Below, piece by piece: positions 14,101 to 22,894 of a DNA stretch of 41,169 bases. The translations under genes and the position numbers were made by a program. The first letter of the stretch is position 1; every line of letters begins with the position of its first letter. Location of the stretch: assembly GCA_947564525.1 (NCBI GenBank), contig CANOCK010000005.1, forward strand, positions 1 through 41,169, in the 5' to 3' direction. The DNA is from an uncultured bacterium. GTDB lineage: Bacteria > Actinomycetota > Coriobacteriia > Coriobacteriales > Eggerthellaceae. The notes under the pieces are model-generated. The model did no database searches. It was not told the DNA's origin and worked only from the letters and a program-made list of their open reading frames with translations.

Positions 14101-14817
14101 CTACAGCTCGACGCGCTCGAAGTACTCCCGGCCGACGCCGCAGAGGGGGCAAGCGTAGCCCTCGGGCAAGCCGTCGGGGTAGCCCTCCTCGATGTAGCCG
14201 CAGATGGTGCATTGCCAGCCGTAGCGCTTGGGGCCGTCGCCCTTGGGAGCCGCCGGGGCCGGCCCCTCCACGGGGATGGCGGCCGAGGCCGGCTGGGCGG
14301 CGAAGCCGCCGTTGTAGGAGGCGGCCTTCGGCGGCGTCTTCCCTCGCAGGGTGCCATGGTAGTAGGCGTAGCTCATGGGCTCGCCCTCGTCGAGGACGTC
14401 GGCCTCCTCCACGGGGCCGACGAACATCAGGTGCGACCCCACGTCTACCACCTGCTCCACGCGCACGGCGAGGTAGGCCAGCCCGTGGTCGGTCACCAGC
14501 GGAGCGCCATTGCCGCAGGCGCGCAGGCCGCAGCTCGCGAACTTGTCCACCTCCAGGCTGGACTTGAAGCCGAACAGGCCGATGAGCTCCATCGTGGCCG
14601 TCTGGCCGAGCACCGTCACGGCGAAGGCGCCCGACTCCCGCACCGCCTTGGTGGTGGCGTTCTGCTTGTTCAGCGAGATGGACACCGTGGGCGGCTCGGA
14701 TGCCACCTGCACGAGGGTGTTGATGACGCAGCCAACGTTGCAACCGGTCCCATCCTTGGCCGTGACCAGGTACAAGCCGCTGGTCAGCGTGCGGAATGCC
14801 CTCTTGTCGATCCTCAA
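14101..14817 (-). CDS. Flavin reductase/rubredoxin fusion (high-molecular-weight rubredoxin)
   Basis: A 238-residue fusion. Residues 1-150 are a flavin reductase-like FMN-binding split-barrel domain (LTSGLYLVTAKDG, GCVINTLVQVASEPPTVSISLNK). A linker of about 40 Ala/Pro-rich residues follows. The C-terminus is a rubredoxin with both metal-binding pairs: CTICGY and CPLCG. Proteins of this layout (Hrb in Moorella) pass electrons from NAD(P)H to flavodiiron proteins that reduce NO or O2; that role is inferred here, and no flavodiiron gene is in the window. I chose the TTG start at 14817 because GGAGGGAGG lies 6 bases before it. The ATG at 14853 lacks a ribosome site. It follows ilvC by 110 bases in the same direction and may be read from the ilv transcript. 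Confidence 0.88.
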   Translation of the reverse strand: MRIDKRAFRTLTSGLYLVTAKDGTGCNVGCVINTLVQVASEPPTVSISLNKQNATTKAVRESGAFAVTVLGQTATMELIGLFGFKSSLEVDKFASCGLRACGNGAPLVTDHGLAYLAVRVEQVVDVGSHLMFVGPVEEADVLDEGEPMSYAYYHGTLRGKTPPKAASYNGGFAAQPASAAIPVEGPAPAAPKGDGPKRYGWQCTICGYIEEGYPDGLPEGYACPLCGVGREYFERVEL

Positions 14818-14927
14818 AGCAATCCTCCCTCCATCATGGGCCTTCGCTGCCATCTTACAGCATGGCGAAGGGACCGCCCGTCAGCCGGGCAGCCCCATCC
14901 GCCACCGAGCCGTCAGCCAAAGGGGCG

Positions 14928-15926
14928 CTAGGCCTCCTTGAGCCAGCTGAACATGGAGCGGATGCGCTCGCCCGTCTTCTCGATCTCGTGGTCGTTGATG
15001 GCCTCGCGCTGCTCGACGAGCCGCTTGTGGCCGTTCTTGCAGTCCTGCACGAACTCCTCGGCGAAGCTGCCGTCCTGGATGCGCTTCAGTATCTCGCGCA
15101 TGGCCTCGCGGCTCTGCTCGTTGATGACCTTGGGGCCGGCGTAGTACTCGCCGTACTCGGCCGTATTGGAGATGGAGTAGTTCATGAAGTGGATGCCCGA
15201 CTCGTACATGAGGTCGACGATCATCTTCATCTCGTGGTAGCACTCGAAGTACGCGAGCTCCGGCGGATACCCCGCCTCCACCAGCGTCTCGAAGCCGGCC
15301 TTCACCAGCTCGACCAGGCCGCCGCAGAGCACCGCCTGCTCGCCGAACAGGTCCTCCTCGGTCTCCTCCTTGAAGGTGGCCTTGATGACGCCCGAGCGCG
15401 CGCCGCCGACGCCCCATGCGTAGGACAGCGCGATGTCCCAGGCGTCTCCGGTGGCATCCTGGGCGACGCACACCAGGTCGGGCACGCCGGAGCCCTCGGT
15501 GTACTGGCGGCGCACGATGTGGCCGGGGCCCTTCGGCGCGCACATGATGACGTTCACGTCCTCGGGCGGCGTGATGTAGCCGTAGTGGATGTTGAAGCCG
15601 TGGGCGAAGGCCAGCGTGTCGCCCGCCTTGAGGTGCGGGGCTATGGACTCCTCGTAGACGGCCGGCTGCAGCTCGTCGGGCACGAGGACCATGATGAGGT
15701 CGGCCTCGTCGGCGGCCTGGGCGACGGGCATCACCTTGAGGCCGGCATCTTCGGCAGCCTGCCACGACTTGGAGCCCTCGCGCAGGCCCACGCGCACGTC
15801 GCAGCCGGAATCCCTCAGGTTGAGCGCATGGGCATGGCCCTGGCTGCCATAGCCGATGATGGCCACTTTCTTGCCCTTGATGGCCTCGGGGTCGCAATCC
15901 TGCTCGTAGTAGATGGTCACTGCCAT
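14928..15926 (-). CDS. ilvC: Ketol-acid reductoisomerase (class I)
   Basis: IlvC converts 2-acetolactate or 2-aceto-2-hydroxybutyrate to the dihydroxyacid with NADPH and Mg2+. The 332-residue length marks the short class I enzyme. Seen are the Rossmann motif [10 protein letters not shown] (residues 23-32), PKGPGH, and the knotted C-terminal domain with metal ligands in [12 protein letters not shown] and [12 protein letters not shown]. The basic/serine residues after beta-2 ([11 protein letters not shown]) fit NADPH use. The ATG at 15926 has AAAGGA upstream; the open frame runs on to 15995 without support. It is the fourth gene of ilvD-ilvB-ilvN-ilvC. Confidence 0.97.
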   Translation of the reverse strand: MAVTIYYEQDCDPEAIKGKKVAIIGYGSQGHAHALNLRDSGCDVRVGLREGSKSWQAAEDAGLKVMPVAQAADEADLIMVLVPDELQPAVYEESIAPHLKAGDTLAFAHGFNIHYGYITPPEDVNVIMCAPKGPGHIVRRQYTEGSGVPDLVCVAQDATGDAWDIALSYAWGVGGARSGVIKATFKEETEEDLFGEQAVLCGGLVELVKAGFETLVEAGYPPELAYFECYHEMKMIVDLMYESGIHFMNYSISNTAEYGEYYAGPKVINEQSREAMREILKRIQDGSFAEEFVQDCKNGHKRLVEQREAINDHEIEKTGERIRSMFSWLKEA

Positions 15927-15954
15927 GGGTATGGTCCTTTCGTCGGTTGTCAGT

Positions 15955-15977
15955 CGCCCCGTCCGCAAGACGGGGCG
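15955..15977 (-). other. Intercistronic hairpin between ilvN and ilvC
   Basis: CGCCCCGTC and GACGGGGCG form a perfect 9-bp stem with a 5-base loop. There is no U-tract, so it more likely stabilises or processes the transcript than ends it. Confidence 0.5.
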
Positions 15978-16021
15978 TTCGCCCGCTTCGCTCACGGGCG
16001 CGGTGGGTCGGAAGGGCGGCC

Positions 16022-16507
16022 TCAGCCGCGCGAGAGCGCGATGAGGCCCGTGCGCACCACCTCCTTAATGCCGTAGGTGCGGAACAGGTCCTCGAGCCCG
16101 CGCAGCTTCTCCTCGTCGCCCGTGGCCTCGATGGTGAGCGCGTTGCGCCCCACGTCGACGATCTTGGCGCGGAAGATGTTGGCCACCTCGATGATCTCGC
16201 CGCGGCGCTCGGGCGGGGCGTTCACCTTGAACAGCACCAGCTCGCGCTCGATGGACGCCTCGTCGGTGAGGTCGGTTATCTTGTGCACGCTCACGAGCTT
16301 GTGCAGCTGCTTGGTGATCTGCTCGTAGGCCACCGCGTCAGCGCGCACGATGGCCGTCATGCGCGAGAGCGTGGGGTCGTCGGTGGGCCCCACCGACAGG
16401 GACTCGATGTTGAAGCCGCGGCGCGATATGAGCCCGGTCACGCGCGAGAGCACGCCGGGCTTGTTCTCCACCAGGGCCGAGAGCACATGCCTCATGCTGT
16501 CGCTCAC
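16022..16507 (-). CDS. ilvN: Acetolactate synthase small (regulatory) subunit
   Basis: The 161-residue regulatory subunit binds valine and controls the IlvB catalytic subunit. The N-terminal ACT domain is clear (residues 4-80, [36 protein letters not shown]), including the glycine/asparagine region that contacts valine in the family. The C-terminal dimerisation domain follows (residues 85-160). The start ATG overlaps the ilvB stop (ATGA), which indicates translational coupling and matched subunit amounts. Confidence 0.96.
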   Translation of the reverse strand: MSDSMRHVLSALVENKPGVLSRVTGLISRRGFNIESLSVGPTDDPTLSRMTAIVRADAVAYEQITKQLHKLVSVHKITDLTDEASIERELVLFKVNAPPERRGEIIEVANIFRAKIVDVGRNALTIEATGDEEKLRGLEDLFRTYGIKEVVRTGLIALSRG

Positions 16508-18492
16508 GAGCGGCCTCCTTCCTCGTCGGCGCCTGCGCGGGGCGCGGTGTCATCGGGCCCCGCCTCCCATCGTCCGCCGAACTGCTCGTCGATCTGGGCG
16601 CAGGGCGACGGCGCAGGGGCCTGCACCGGCGCTGTGGCGGGCATGGCGGTGCGCACGGCGCCGACGGCCACATCGATGGCCCCCATGACGTCGTCGAGCG
16701 CGCTGCCCGGCGCCACCATGGGATAGACGCTCTGGTCGGGCGATATGGCCACGTCGAGCAGGTAGGGCCCTTGGGCGGACAGCATGCGGTCGATGGCGGC
16801 CGGCACGGCATCGGGGGCCTCGACGCGCTCGCCTTCCCAGCCATAGGCCTCGGCCAGCTTCACGAAGTCGGGCACCGGCTCGAGCAGCGTCTCGGAGTAG
16901 CGCTCTCCGTAGAACATCTTCTGCCACTGATGCACCATCCCCAAGGCCCGGTTGTCCATGACCAGCACCTTCACCGGCACCTGGTTGATGGCAGCGGTGG
17001 CCATCTCCTGGGAGTTCATCTGGAGCGACCCGTCGCCGGCCACGCACACCACCTGCTTGCCTGGGCACCCGATGGCAGCGCCGATGGCCGCGGGGAACCC
17101 GAAGCCCATGGTGCCCAGCCCGCCGCTGGAGATGAACGAGCGGGGCACCTCGCGGTCGATGAACTGGGCTGCCCACATCTGGTGCTGGCCCACCTCGGTG
17201 GCCACGATGGAGCGTTGCGGGTCGAGCCGAGCCGAGAGCTCCCTCATCACCACCTCGGGTACCACCTCGCCCTCGTTCTCCCCGACAGCCGCATCGTAGA
17301 ACGGATAGCGCTCGCGCCAGGCCCGCACCTGCTCGAGCCACGGCCCGTCTTGGCGCGCGGCGCCGACCTTGCGCAGCTGGGCCGCCATGGCCGCGAGCAC
17401 GCCCTTCACGTCCCCGACGATGGGCACCTTGGCCTCGCGGATCTTGCCGATCTCGGCCGGGTCGATGTCGATGTGGATGACCTCGGCATGGGGCGCGAAG
17501 GCCGACAGGCGCCCGGTCACGCGGTCAGAGAAGCGCGCGCCAGCGGCTATGAGCAGGTCGCACTCGGTCATGGCCAGGTTGGAGTACTTGGCCCCGTGCA
17601 TGCCCACCGGCCCCAGGTTCAGCGGATGCGACGCGCGCAGGGCCCCCTTGGCCATGAGCGTGGTCACCGCCGGGATGCCCATGAGGTCCATGAGCTGCTC
17701 GAGCTCGGGCGCGGCATCGGATATGCCCACGCCGCCGCCCACGTAGAGCAGCGGGCGCTCGGCCTGCTCGATGAGCTTGCAAGCAGCCCGCACCTGCTTG
17801 GCGTTGCCCTTGTAGGTGGGCTTGTAGGAAGGGATGGACACCTCATCAGGGTACTCGAACACCAGCTCGGCGCTGGCGATGTCGGAGGGCACGTCGATGA
17901 GCACCGGGCCAGGGCGGCCTGTGACCGCGATATGGAAGGCCTCGCGCACCGTGCGAGCCAGCTCGCTGGCAGACTGGACCAGGAAGGAGTGCTTGACCAC
18001 CGGCATGGTGATGCCCACGATGTCGGATTCCTGGAAAGAGTCCGTGCCGATGACCGCCTGGGACACCTGTCCGGTGATGACCACGAGCGGCACCGAGTCC
18101 ATGTTGGCCGTGGCGATGCCGGTCACCGTGTTGGTGGCCCCGGGGCCGCTGGTGACCACCACGACGCCTGGCCGGCCGGTAGCGCGAGCGTAGCCGTCGG
18201 CCATGTGCACGGCCCCCTGCTCGTGGCGGGCCAGCACGTGCGTTATCTGATCGGAGTCGTAGAGCGCATCGTAGATGCGGATGGCCTGGCCGCCCGGGTA
18301 GCCGAACAGCACGTCCACCCCCTCGGCCTCCAACGACGCCACCAGCGCCTCGGCGCCGAGCATGCGCTTGCCCTGCTTGGGGGTCTTGCTGCCGAGCCCT
18401 CGCGGGGCGCCCATGGCCGCGGCGGTGCGCTCGACGGCCTCGGGCCCTGCGCCTCTCGCGGCCCCCGCCGCCTTCTTCTCGTCCGTCATCAT
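16504..18492 (-). CDS. ilvB: Acetolactate synthase large (catalytic) subunit
   Basis: The TPP enzyme that condenses two pyruvates, or pyruvate with 2-oxobutyrate. The protein has 662 residues. About 45 N-terminal residues precede the conserved part. GYPGG and the catalytic glutamate in ARHEQGAVHMADGYARATG lie in the first domain. The central FAD domain is followed by the TPP domain with GDGSLQMNSQEMATAAIN. About 70 C-terminal residues, Ala/Pro-rich, extend beyond the usual end; they look like a lineage-specific tail. The start ATG at 18492 overlaps the ilvD stop (ATGA), with GAAGGAG upstream. The stop overlaps ilvN in the same way, so ilvD, ilvB and ilvN are tightly coupled. Confidence 0.96.
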   Translation of the reverse strand: MMTDEKKAAGAARGAGPEAVERTAAAMGAPRGLGSKTPKQGKRMLGAEALVASLEAEGVDVLFGYPGGQAIRIYDALYDSDQITHVLARHEQGAVHMADGYARATGRPGVVVVTSGPGATNTVTGIATANMDSVPLVVITGQVSQAVIGTDSFQESDIVGITMPVVKHSFLVQSASELARTVREAFHIAVTGRPGPVLIDVPSDIASAELVFEYPDEVSIPSYKPTYKGNAKQVRAACKLIEQAERPLLYVGGGVGISDAAPELEQLMDLMGIPAVTTLMAKGALRASHPLNLGPVGMHGAKYSNLAMTECDLLIAAGARFSDRVTGRLSAFAPHAEVIHIDIDPAEIGKIREAKVPIVGDVKGVLAAMAAQLRKVGAARQDGPWLEQVRAWRERYPFYDAAVGENEGEVVPEVVMRELSARLDPQRSIVATEVGQHQMWAAQFIDREVPRSFISSGGLGTMGFGFPAAIGAAIGCPGKQVVCVAGDGSLQMNSQEMATAAINQVPVKVLVMDNRALGMVHQWQKMFYGERYSETLLEPVPDFVKLAEAYGWEGERVEAPDAVPAAIDRMLSAQGPYLLDVAISPDQSVYPMVAPGSALDDVMGAIDVAVGAVRTAMPATAPVQAPAPSPCAQIDEQFGGRWEAGPDDTAPRAGADEEGGRS

Positions 18493-20162
18493 GCCACGTA
18501 CGCTCCTTCGTCTGCCGATGAAACAAGGCGTGCGTACTTCGCGAGCACGCCATGGTCGTGCTTGGGGGCGGGGGGCCGCCAGGCGTCGCGCCTGCGGGCG
18601 AGCTCGTCCGCGTCGACGTTCAGCACGAGCGCGCCGCCCTCGATGTCGACGGTGACCGAGTCGCCCTCCTCGATCAGCGCGATGGGGCCGCCCGAGGCCG
18701 CCTCGGGGCTCACGTGCCCGACGGCGGGGCCCTTGGTGGCGCCGGAGAAGCGCCCGTCGGTGACCAGCGCCACGCTGTCGGAGAGGCCCATGCCGCAGAT
18801 GGAGCTGGTGGGCGTGAGCATCTCGCGCATGCCGGGGCCGCCCTTGGGGCCCTCGTAGCGGATGACCACCACATCGCCCGGCCGGATGGCCCCGGCGTTG
18901 ATGGCGGCGCACGCCTCCTCCTCGCCGTCGAACACGCGGGCGGGGCCGGTGTGCCTCATCATCTTGGGGTCGACCGCCGCCTTCTTCACGATGGCTCCGG
19001 CAGGCGCTATGTTGCCGTGCAGGACTCGCAGGGCGCCTTGCGCCGAGAAGGGGTTCTCGTGCGTGCGGCACACCTCGCCGTCGGCCGCCTTGGTGCACGT
19101 GGCGATGTAGTCGGGCATCGGCCCCATGCAGGTGAGCGCGTCCATGTCGAGCAGGCCGAGCTCGGCAAGCTCGTGCATGACCACGGGAACGCCGCCCACC
19201 TCGTACAGGTCGGAGAGCGGGCGCGGGCCCGAAGGCTGCAGCTTCACCAAATGCGGCGTGCGGGCGCTCGCGGCGTCCCAGTCGTCCATGGTGATGGGAC
19301 ATCCCGCCGCCTTCGCGATGGCCGTCAGGTGCAGCACGGTGTTCGTCGATCCGCCGAAGGCCATGTCGCATTCCATGGCGTTGTGGATGGCGGCGCCGTC
19401 CACGATGTCCTTGATGCGGACGCCTCGCTCGACGAGCTCCATTATCTTCATGCCGGCGTGCTTCGCCAGGCGGATGCGCTCGGAGTAGACGGCCGGTATG
19501 GTGCCGTTGCCCGGAAGCGCCACGCCGAGCGCCTCGCACAGGCAGTTCATCGAGTTCGCCGTGAACAGCCCCGAGCAGCTTCCGCAGGTGGGACATGCCG
19601 TGTTCTCGTAGTATTCGAGCGCGTCGGCGTCCATGCTGCCCGCGGCCACGGCGGCCGCGCCGTCGAAGAGCGTGTTCAGGTCGGTGGTGGGGCCGCAGCC
19701 GCCGGGCTGCCTGCCAGCCAGCATCGGGCCGCCGGACACGAACACCGTGGGGATGTTCACGCGCAGCGCGCCCAGCAGCATGCCGGGCACGATCTTGTCG
19801 CAGTTGGGGATGCACACGATGCCGTCGAAGGCGTGGCCCTGCACCGCGCACTCGAGCGAGTCGGCGATCGTCTCGCGCGAGACCAGCGAGTAGTGCATGC
19901 CGTCGTGGTTCATGGCTATGCCGTCGCACACGCCGATGGTGGATATCTCGAACGGCACGCCGCCGGCCATGTAGATGCCGGCCTTCACGGCCTCGGCCAC
20001 CTTGTCGAGGTTGGTGTGCCCCGGAATGATGTCGTTGCGGGAGTTGAACACGGCGATGAACGGCCGCTTCATCTCCTCGTCGGTGATGCCGTCGGCCTTG
20101 AGCAGGCTGCGGTGCGGGGCGCGTGCCACCCCTTTGGTCACCTGGTCGCTTCGAAGCTCCAT
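18489..20162 (-). CDS. ilvD: Dihydroxyacid dehydratase
   Basis: IlvD dehydrates the dihydroxyacid intermediates of valine/isoleucine synthesis with an iron-sulfur cluster and Mg2+. The 557-residue length is normal. Visible motifs are PNCDKIVPGM (first cluster Cys), GGCGPTTD, ACPTCGSCSGLFTANSMNC (further cluster ligands), CDMAFGGSTNT, and DGRFSGATKGPAVGHVSPEA near the C-terminus. The ATG at 20162 has GGAAGGAGG upstream; the open frame continues to 20402 but that part is the untranslated leader. First gene of the ilv operon. Its 375-base leader carries a T-box-like structure and an intrinsic terminator, so the operon is probably controlled by transcription attenuation. Confidence 0.96.
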   Translation of the reverse strand: MELRSDQVTKGVARAPHRSLLKADGITDEEMKRPFIAVFNSRNDIIPGHTNLDKVAEAVKAGIYMAGGVPFEISTIGVCDGIAMNHDGMHYSLVSRETIADSLECAVQGHAFDGIVCIPNCDKIVPGMLLGALRVNIPTVFVSGGPMLAGRQPGGCGPTTDLNTLFDGAAAVAAGSMDADALEYYENTACPTCGSCSGLFTANSMNCLCEALGVALPGNGTIPAVYSERIRLAKHAGMKIMELVERGVRIKDIVDGAAIHNAMECDMAFGGSTNTVLHLTAIAKAAGCPITMDDWDAASARTPHLVKLQPSGPRPLSDLYEVGGVPVVMHELAELGLLDMDALTCMGPMPDYIATCTKAADGEVCRTHENPFSAQGALRVLHGNIAPAGAIVKKAAVDPKMMRHTGPARVFDGEEEACAAINAGAIRPGDVVVIRYEGPKGGPGMREMLTPTSSICGMGLSDSVALVTDGRFSGATKGPAVGHVSPEAASGGPIALIEEGDSVTVDIEGGALVLNVDADELARRRDAWRPPAPKHDHGVLAKYARLVSSADEGAYVA

Positions 20163-20224
20163 GGCCCTCCTTCCCCTTCCCTCGCCATCCATCAAGGAAC
20201 AGCGGATCCGCCTTTTCCTGGCGG

Positions 20225-20258
20225 AAACAAAAAGACCCGGGCGGCAGGTCGCACCGGG
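20225..20258 (-). terminator. Intrinsic terminator in the ilvD leader (attenuator)
   Basis: On the minus strand, CCCGG-T-GCG pairs with CGC-CCGGG (8 bp with one bulged T) around ACCTGC, directly followed by TCTTTTTGTTT. It is one of the best-formed intrinsic terminators in the window. It lies 63 bases before ilvD, well downstream of the promoter at 20544-20571, which is the expected place for an attenuator. Confidence 0.85.
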
Positions 20259-20520
20259 ATGACGGGGCCGAGGGCCGTCCTGCCGAGGGCGCCTTCGATA
20301 GGAAGGCTGTCCGAAAGCAGGCACGAAGGGCCATGACGGGGCCGCATGCCGGTCCGGCGCTACCAGCCTGGCTGGTGCCCACGGTAAGCGGCGGCCAGCC
20401 ATGCGTTCATGCCGAACTGCTCAGAGGGGGCTTCCGGCCGCCTTGCCGCCTGGCTCCCAGCCGATGTCCAGGCTCTCTCGAAGGCAAGGTGCGTCCGTAC
20501 TCTTCCTCGTCGACGCATCT
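20225..20520 (-). promoter_or_regulatory. T-box-like leader of the ilvDBNC operon
   Basis: T-box leaders sense uncharged tRNA. On the minus strand the order of Stem I signatures is present: GAGGAAGAGTA (specifier-loop 5' side, about 20499-20509), then GAGAGAGCC and GGCTGGGAGCC (distal bulge and loop, about 20450-20482), a CCTTGCC/GGCAAGG helix joining the two sides, and CCGGAAGCCCCCTCTGAGC (specifier 3' side, about 20417-20435). GAGG/CCTC closes the loop below it. An intrinsic terminator ends the leader. Against this, I could not find a clean copy of the T-box core sequence (AGGGTGGNACCGCG). The three bases after GAA read GCC (Ala), not Ile, Leu or Val; a CTC lies four bases further on. The identity is likely but the specifier is not settled. 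Confidence 0.6.
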
Positions 20521-20543
20521 GAAGCTATGAACTTGTCAGATGC

Positions 20544-20571
20544 AGTATAGCGCTGGGCGCGCAAGGCGCAA
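20544..20571 (-). promoter_or_regulatory. Promoter of the ilvDBNC operon
   Basis: TTGCGC (20566-20571) and TATACT (20544-20549) on the minus strand, 16 bases apart. The RNA would start near 20537, about 20 bases before the T-box-like Stem I and 375 bases before ilvD. Confidence 0.6.
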
Positions 20572-20704
20572 GGGGCCCTTCCGCCAGAGGGGCTGCGAGG
20601 GTGCGCGCAAGGGAGGGGCATGGGGCAGGCGCGCGCAGCCGAGGCGAGCGCGAGCAGCGCAAGGGGAAGGCGGCCCGCGGTGCGGCGCGGCCGGCAGGCC
20701 GTCC

Positions 20705-21625
20705 TCAGCCCTGCGACGGCACGAGGACGCTCAGGGCCGCGGGCTCCAGGGTGGCCTCGAAGGTGCGCCCATGGATGGCCTCGCCATCCATCTGGGCGGG
20801 CGGCTCCTCGTCGAACTCGATGCGGAGGCTGCGGGCGCTCAGCATCTCGATGGGCCTGGCGCCGACATGCCGGCCGCGCTTCGCGCGCAGGAATATGTAG
20901 GCGGCCTTGGCCCTGCTCACCGGCGGGTGCGCGATGCACAGGCTGAAGGCTCCGCGGTCGATGGCGGCATCCGGGCACACCTTGAAGCCGCTGCCGTAGT
21001 AGGGGCCGACCTGCACGGCGAAGATGATGGAGCGACCGCGCACCGGCTCCCCGCCGTCGAGGCTCAGGGAGTAGCCGTAGGAGCCCAGGTGGTTGATCAG
21101 CTGGTCGAACCCCGCCTCCATGTAGAGCAAGGTGCCGGTGCGGCCCGTGCGCACGCGACGCTCCACGGTGTCCAACGCGATGGCGGCGTCCAGCCCGAAG
21201 GAGAGCGTCTCGACGAACCACCGGCCGTTCACGCAGCCCACGTCGGCCGGGCGCGGCTCAGCAGCCAGCAGCTGGCCGCAGGCGCGGCGAAGGTCGGAGG
21301 CCATGCCGAGGGTGCGGGCGTAGTCGTTGCCGGAGCCCATGGGCAGCACGCCAAGGGTCGGCCTATGGCCGGCAGGACGCTCCATCAGGCCGTTCGCTAC
21401 CTCATGGATGACGCCGTCGCCCCCAAGGGCTATGACGGTGTCGAACCCCTCGGCCCGGGCAACCAAGGCGGTGGCATGACGCGGGCCGCTGGTGCGGGCC
21501 ACGGTGAGGGCCCCTTCGGGCAGCTGCTCGCGCAGCCATGCCGCCGCCTGGTCGACCGCCCTCCCGCCGCGCCCGTTCTGCGCAGCCGGGTTGGCTACCA
21601 GCAGGGTCCTTCCCAAGTCGGCCAT
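20705..21625 (-). CDS. Diacylglycerol kinase family lipid kinase (YegS/DagK type)
   Basis: A 306-residue soluble lipid kinase of the DAGK_cat family, which phosphorylates diacylglycerol or a related lipid at the membrane. The nucleotide-binding motif GGDGVIHEVANGL (about residues 68-80) and the second loop MGSGNDYARTLG are intact. The second beta-sandwich domain follows (YSLSLDGGEPVRGRSIIFAVQVGPYYGSGFKVCPDA), with the conserved glycine/aspartate segment. The exact lipid substrate cannot be told. The ATG at 21625 has GGGAGG upstream; the frame is open to 21709 without support. It is upstream of the ilv operon but has its own -10 (TAGAAT), and the ilv promoter lies after its stop. Confidence 0.9.
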   Translation of the reverse strand: MADLGRTLLVANPAAQNGRGGRAVDQAAAWLREQLPEGALTVARTSGPRHATALVARAEGFDTVIALGGDGVIHEVANGLMERPAGHRPTLGVLPMGSGNDYARTLGMASDLRRACGQLLAAEPRPADVGCVNGRWFVETLSFGLDAAIALDTVERRVRTGRTGTLLYMEAGFDQLINHLGSYGYSLSLDGGEPVRGRSIIFAVQVGPYYGSGFKVCPDAAIDRGAFSLCIAHPPVSRAKAAYIFLRAKRGRHVGARPIEMLSARSLRIEFDEEPPAQMDGEAIHGRTFEATLEPAALSVLVPSQG

Positions 21626-21654
21626 GGCGCGCCGCCTCCCTTCGTGTCCGCCCC

Positions 21655-21663
21655 ATTCTACCA
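21655..21663 (-). promoter_or_regulatory. Extended -10 element of the lipid kinase gene
   Basis: TGGTAGAAT on the minus strand, 30 bases upstream of the start. The same TAGAAT hexamer precedes yebC and ackA. Confidence 0.45.
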
Positions 21664-21932
21664 CCGGCCCTGCCCAGGAGGCCTGCCGGGTAGGGCGGAT
21701 CGAGGCCATCTGCCGGGGCGGCTCCCGACCCCGTGGCCCGCACGCGCCTCGGCTCGCAGCCCGACGCTCGCCACGGGCGGGGCTCCCCGGAACGCCCCGG
21801 CCCTGCAGGTTACAGGCTCCTTACTGCTTGCCAGAGCCTCCGTGACGGATGGGCCGCGCGGCCGAGCGCCCCGGTCTGCTGGCTTATGCTCCATTCATGG
21901 AACTATGGGTGAGAGGAACGGAGGTACGCATC

Positions 21933-22778
21933 ATGACGAGCAGCACCCTTGCAGGCAGCCGCGGCGCCGAGAGCATCCACACCTTCTCCCATCCGGGATT
22001 CAGCTACGTCGCCGTGCTGCCCAACCGCGCCAGCTACGGAGCCGTCGGCCACGGGCAGCCCGAGCGGCCGAGCGTGAAGGCTCCGGCGGCCGCGCCGGAA
22101 CGGTCGGCCGACTCCGCGGCGCTCCAGGCGCCCACCTTGTTCGCCATCGCCTTCGCCCTGCTGACGGCCGTGGCCCTGCTGGCGGCCCTGGCCTTCGCCG
22201 GCACCCGCGCCCCGGCCGCCGTGGCCGAGGAGCCGGGCCAGGCCGGCGAGCCAGAGCAGAGCACGCCCATGGCCGACTGGGCCCAGGGCACGCTGCCCCA
22301 TCTCTACCAGTCCAACCAGGGCTGGGCCTACGCCCCCTTCGGCGACGCCACCGTGGGCGAGGCCGGGTCCGCTCCGACCAGCCTGTGCATGGTCTACGTC
22401 AAGGCGACGGGCAGCCGCAGCTACACGCCGGCCGGCTTCGCCGCCTTCGGCAACGAGCAGGGGCTGACGGGCCGCGACGCCGCAGGCGCCCTGGCCTACC
22501 TCCAGGCCGGCGCCGAGGCCTTCGGGCTCGCCGTCGTCCCGGTCGAGCCGAGCGCCCTGGGCCTGCGCCAGGCCCTGGCCCAGGGGAGCACGGTCATCGC
22601 CTTGATGCCCAGCGCCAGCCAGGACGGCACCGTGACCTGCGCGGTCATCGACGATGTGAACGAGGACAGCGCCCTGGCGGTCGTCGACCCCGCCAGCGCC
22701 GCCCACGAGCCGCAGGCCTGGGCCTTCGACGACCTGCTGGGCAGCACCGTCGGGCTGCTCGGGCTGCAGGCGGCCTGA
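21933..22778 (+). CDS. Membrane-tethered C39-like domain protein, apparently catalytically inactive
   Basis: A 281-residue protein: a cytoplasmic N-terminus of about 68 residues, one membrane helix (69-91, LFAIAFALLTAVALLAALAF), then an outside domain (about 116-281). That domain resembles the papain-like C39_2 family: YQSNQGWAYAPFGDATVGEAG resembles the usual YYQxDxxWGYxxYG...G segment, followed by PTSLCMV. In active members the motif is G-C-G-P-T-S; here it reads G-S-A-P-T-S (Ser146 in place of Cys). The histidine position (usually GH[YF] before a hydrophobic strand) reads V-T-C (Thr235). Both catalytic residues are therefore missing. The family assignment is from pattern, not a search. The ATG at 21933 has GGAGG upstream. 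It stands alone on the plus strand. Confidence 0.7.
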   Translation: MTSSTLAGSRGAESIHTFSHPGFSYVAVLPNRASYGAVGHGQPERPSVKAPAAAPERSADSAALQAPTLFAIAFALLTAVALLAALAFAGTRAPAAVAEEPGQAGEPEQSTPMADWAQGTLPHLYQSNQGWAYAPFGDATVGEAGSAPTSLCMVYVKATGSRSYTPAGFAAFGNEQGLTGRDAAGALAYLQAGAEAFGLAVVPVEPSALGLRQALAQGSTVIALMPSASQDGTVTCAVIDDVNEDSALAVVDPASAAHEPQAWAFDDLLGSTVGLLGLQAA

Positions 22779-22862
22779 GGCCCGAGGCCCTGTGCCGCCA
22801 GAGGCCGGCCGCGCCCCATCACGGTGCCTTCGCCCCGCGCGCCCGAGGGCACCAGGCCGCAC

Positions 22863-22894
22863 GGGACGAGGCGCCCGCGCCAGCCCCTCGTCCC
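22863..22894. terminator. Bidirectional hairpin terminator
   Basis: GGGACGAGG and CCTCGTCCC are a perfect 9-bp inverted repeat, placed directly after the stop of the GIY-YIG gene and 85 bases after the convergent C39-like gene. Confidence 0.65.

Noticed and set aside
14818-14853. ATG start at 14853 for the rubredoxin fusion
   Set aside because: It has no ribosome site, whereas GGAGGGAGG stands directly before the TTG at 14817 and lies inside the extension.
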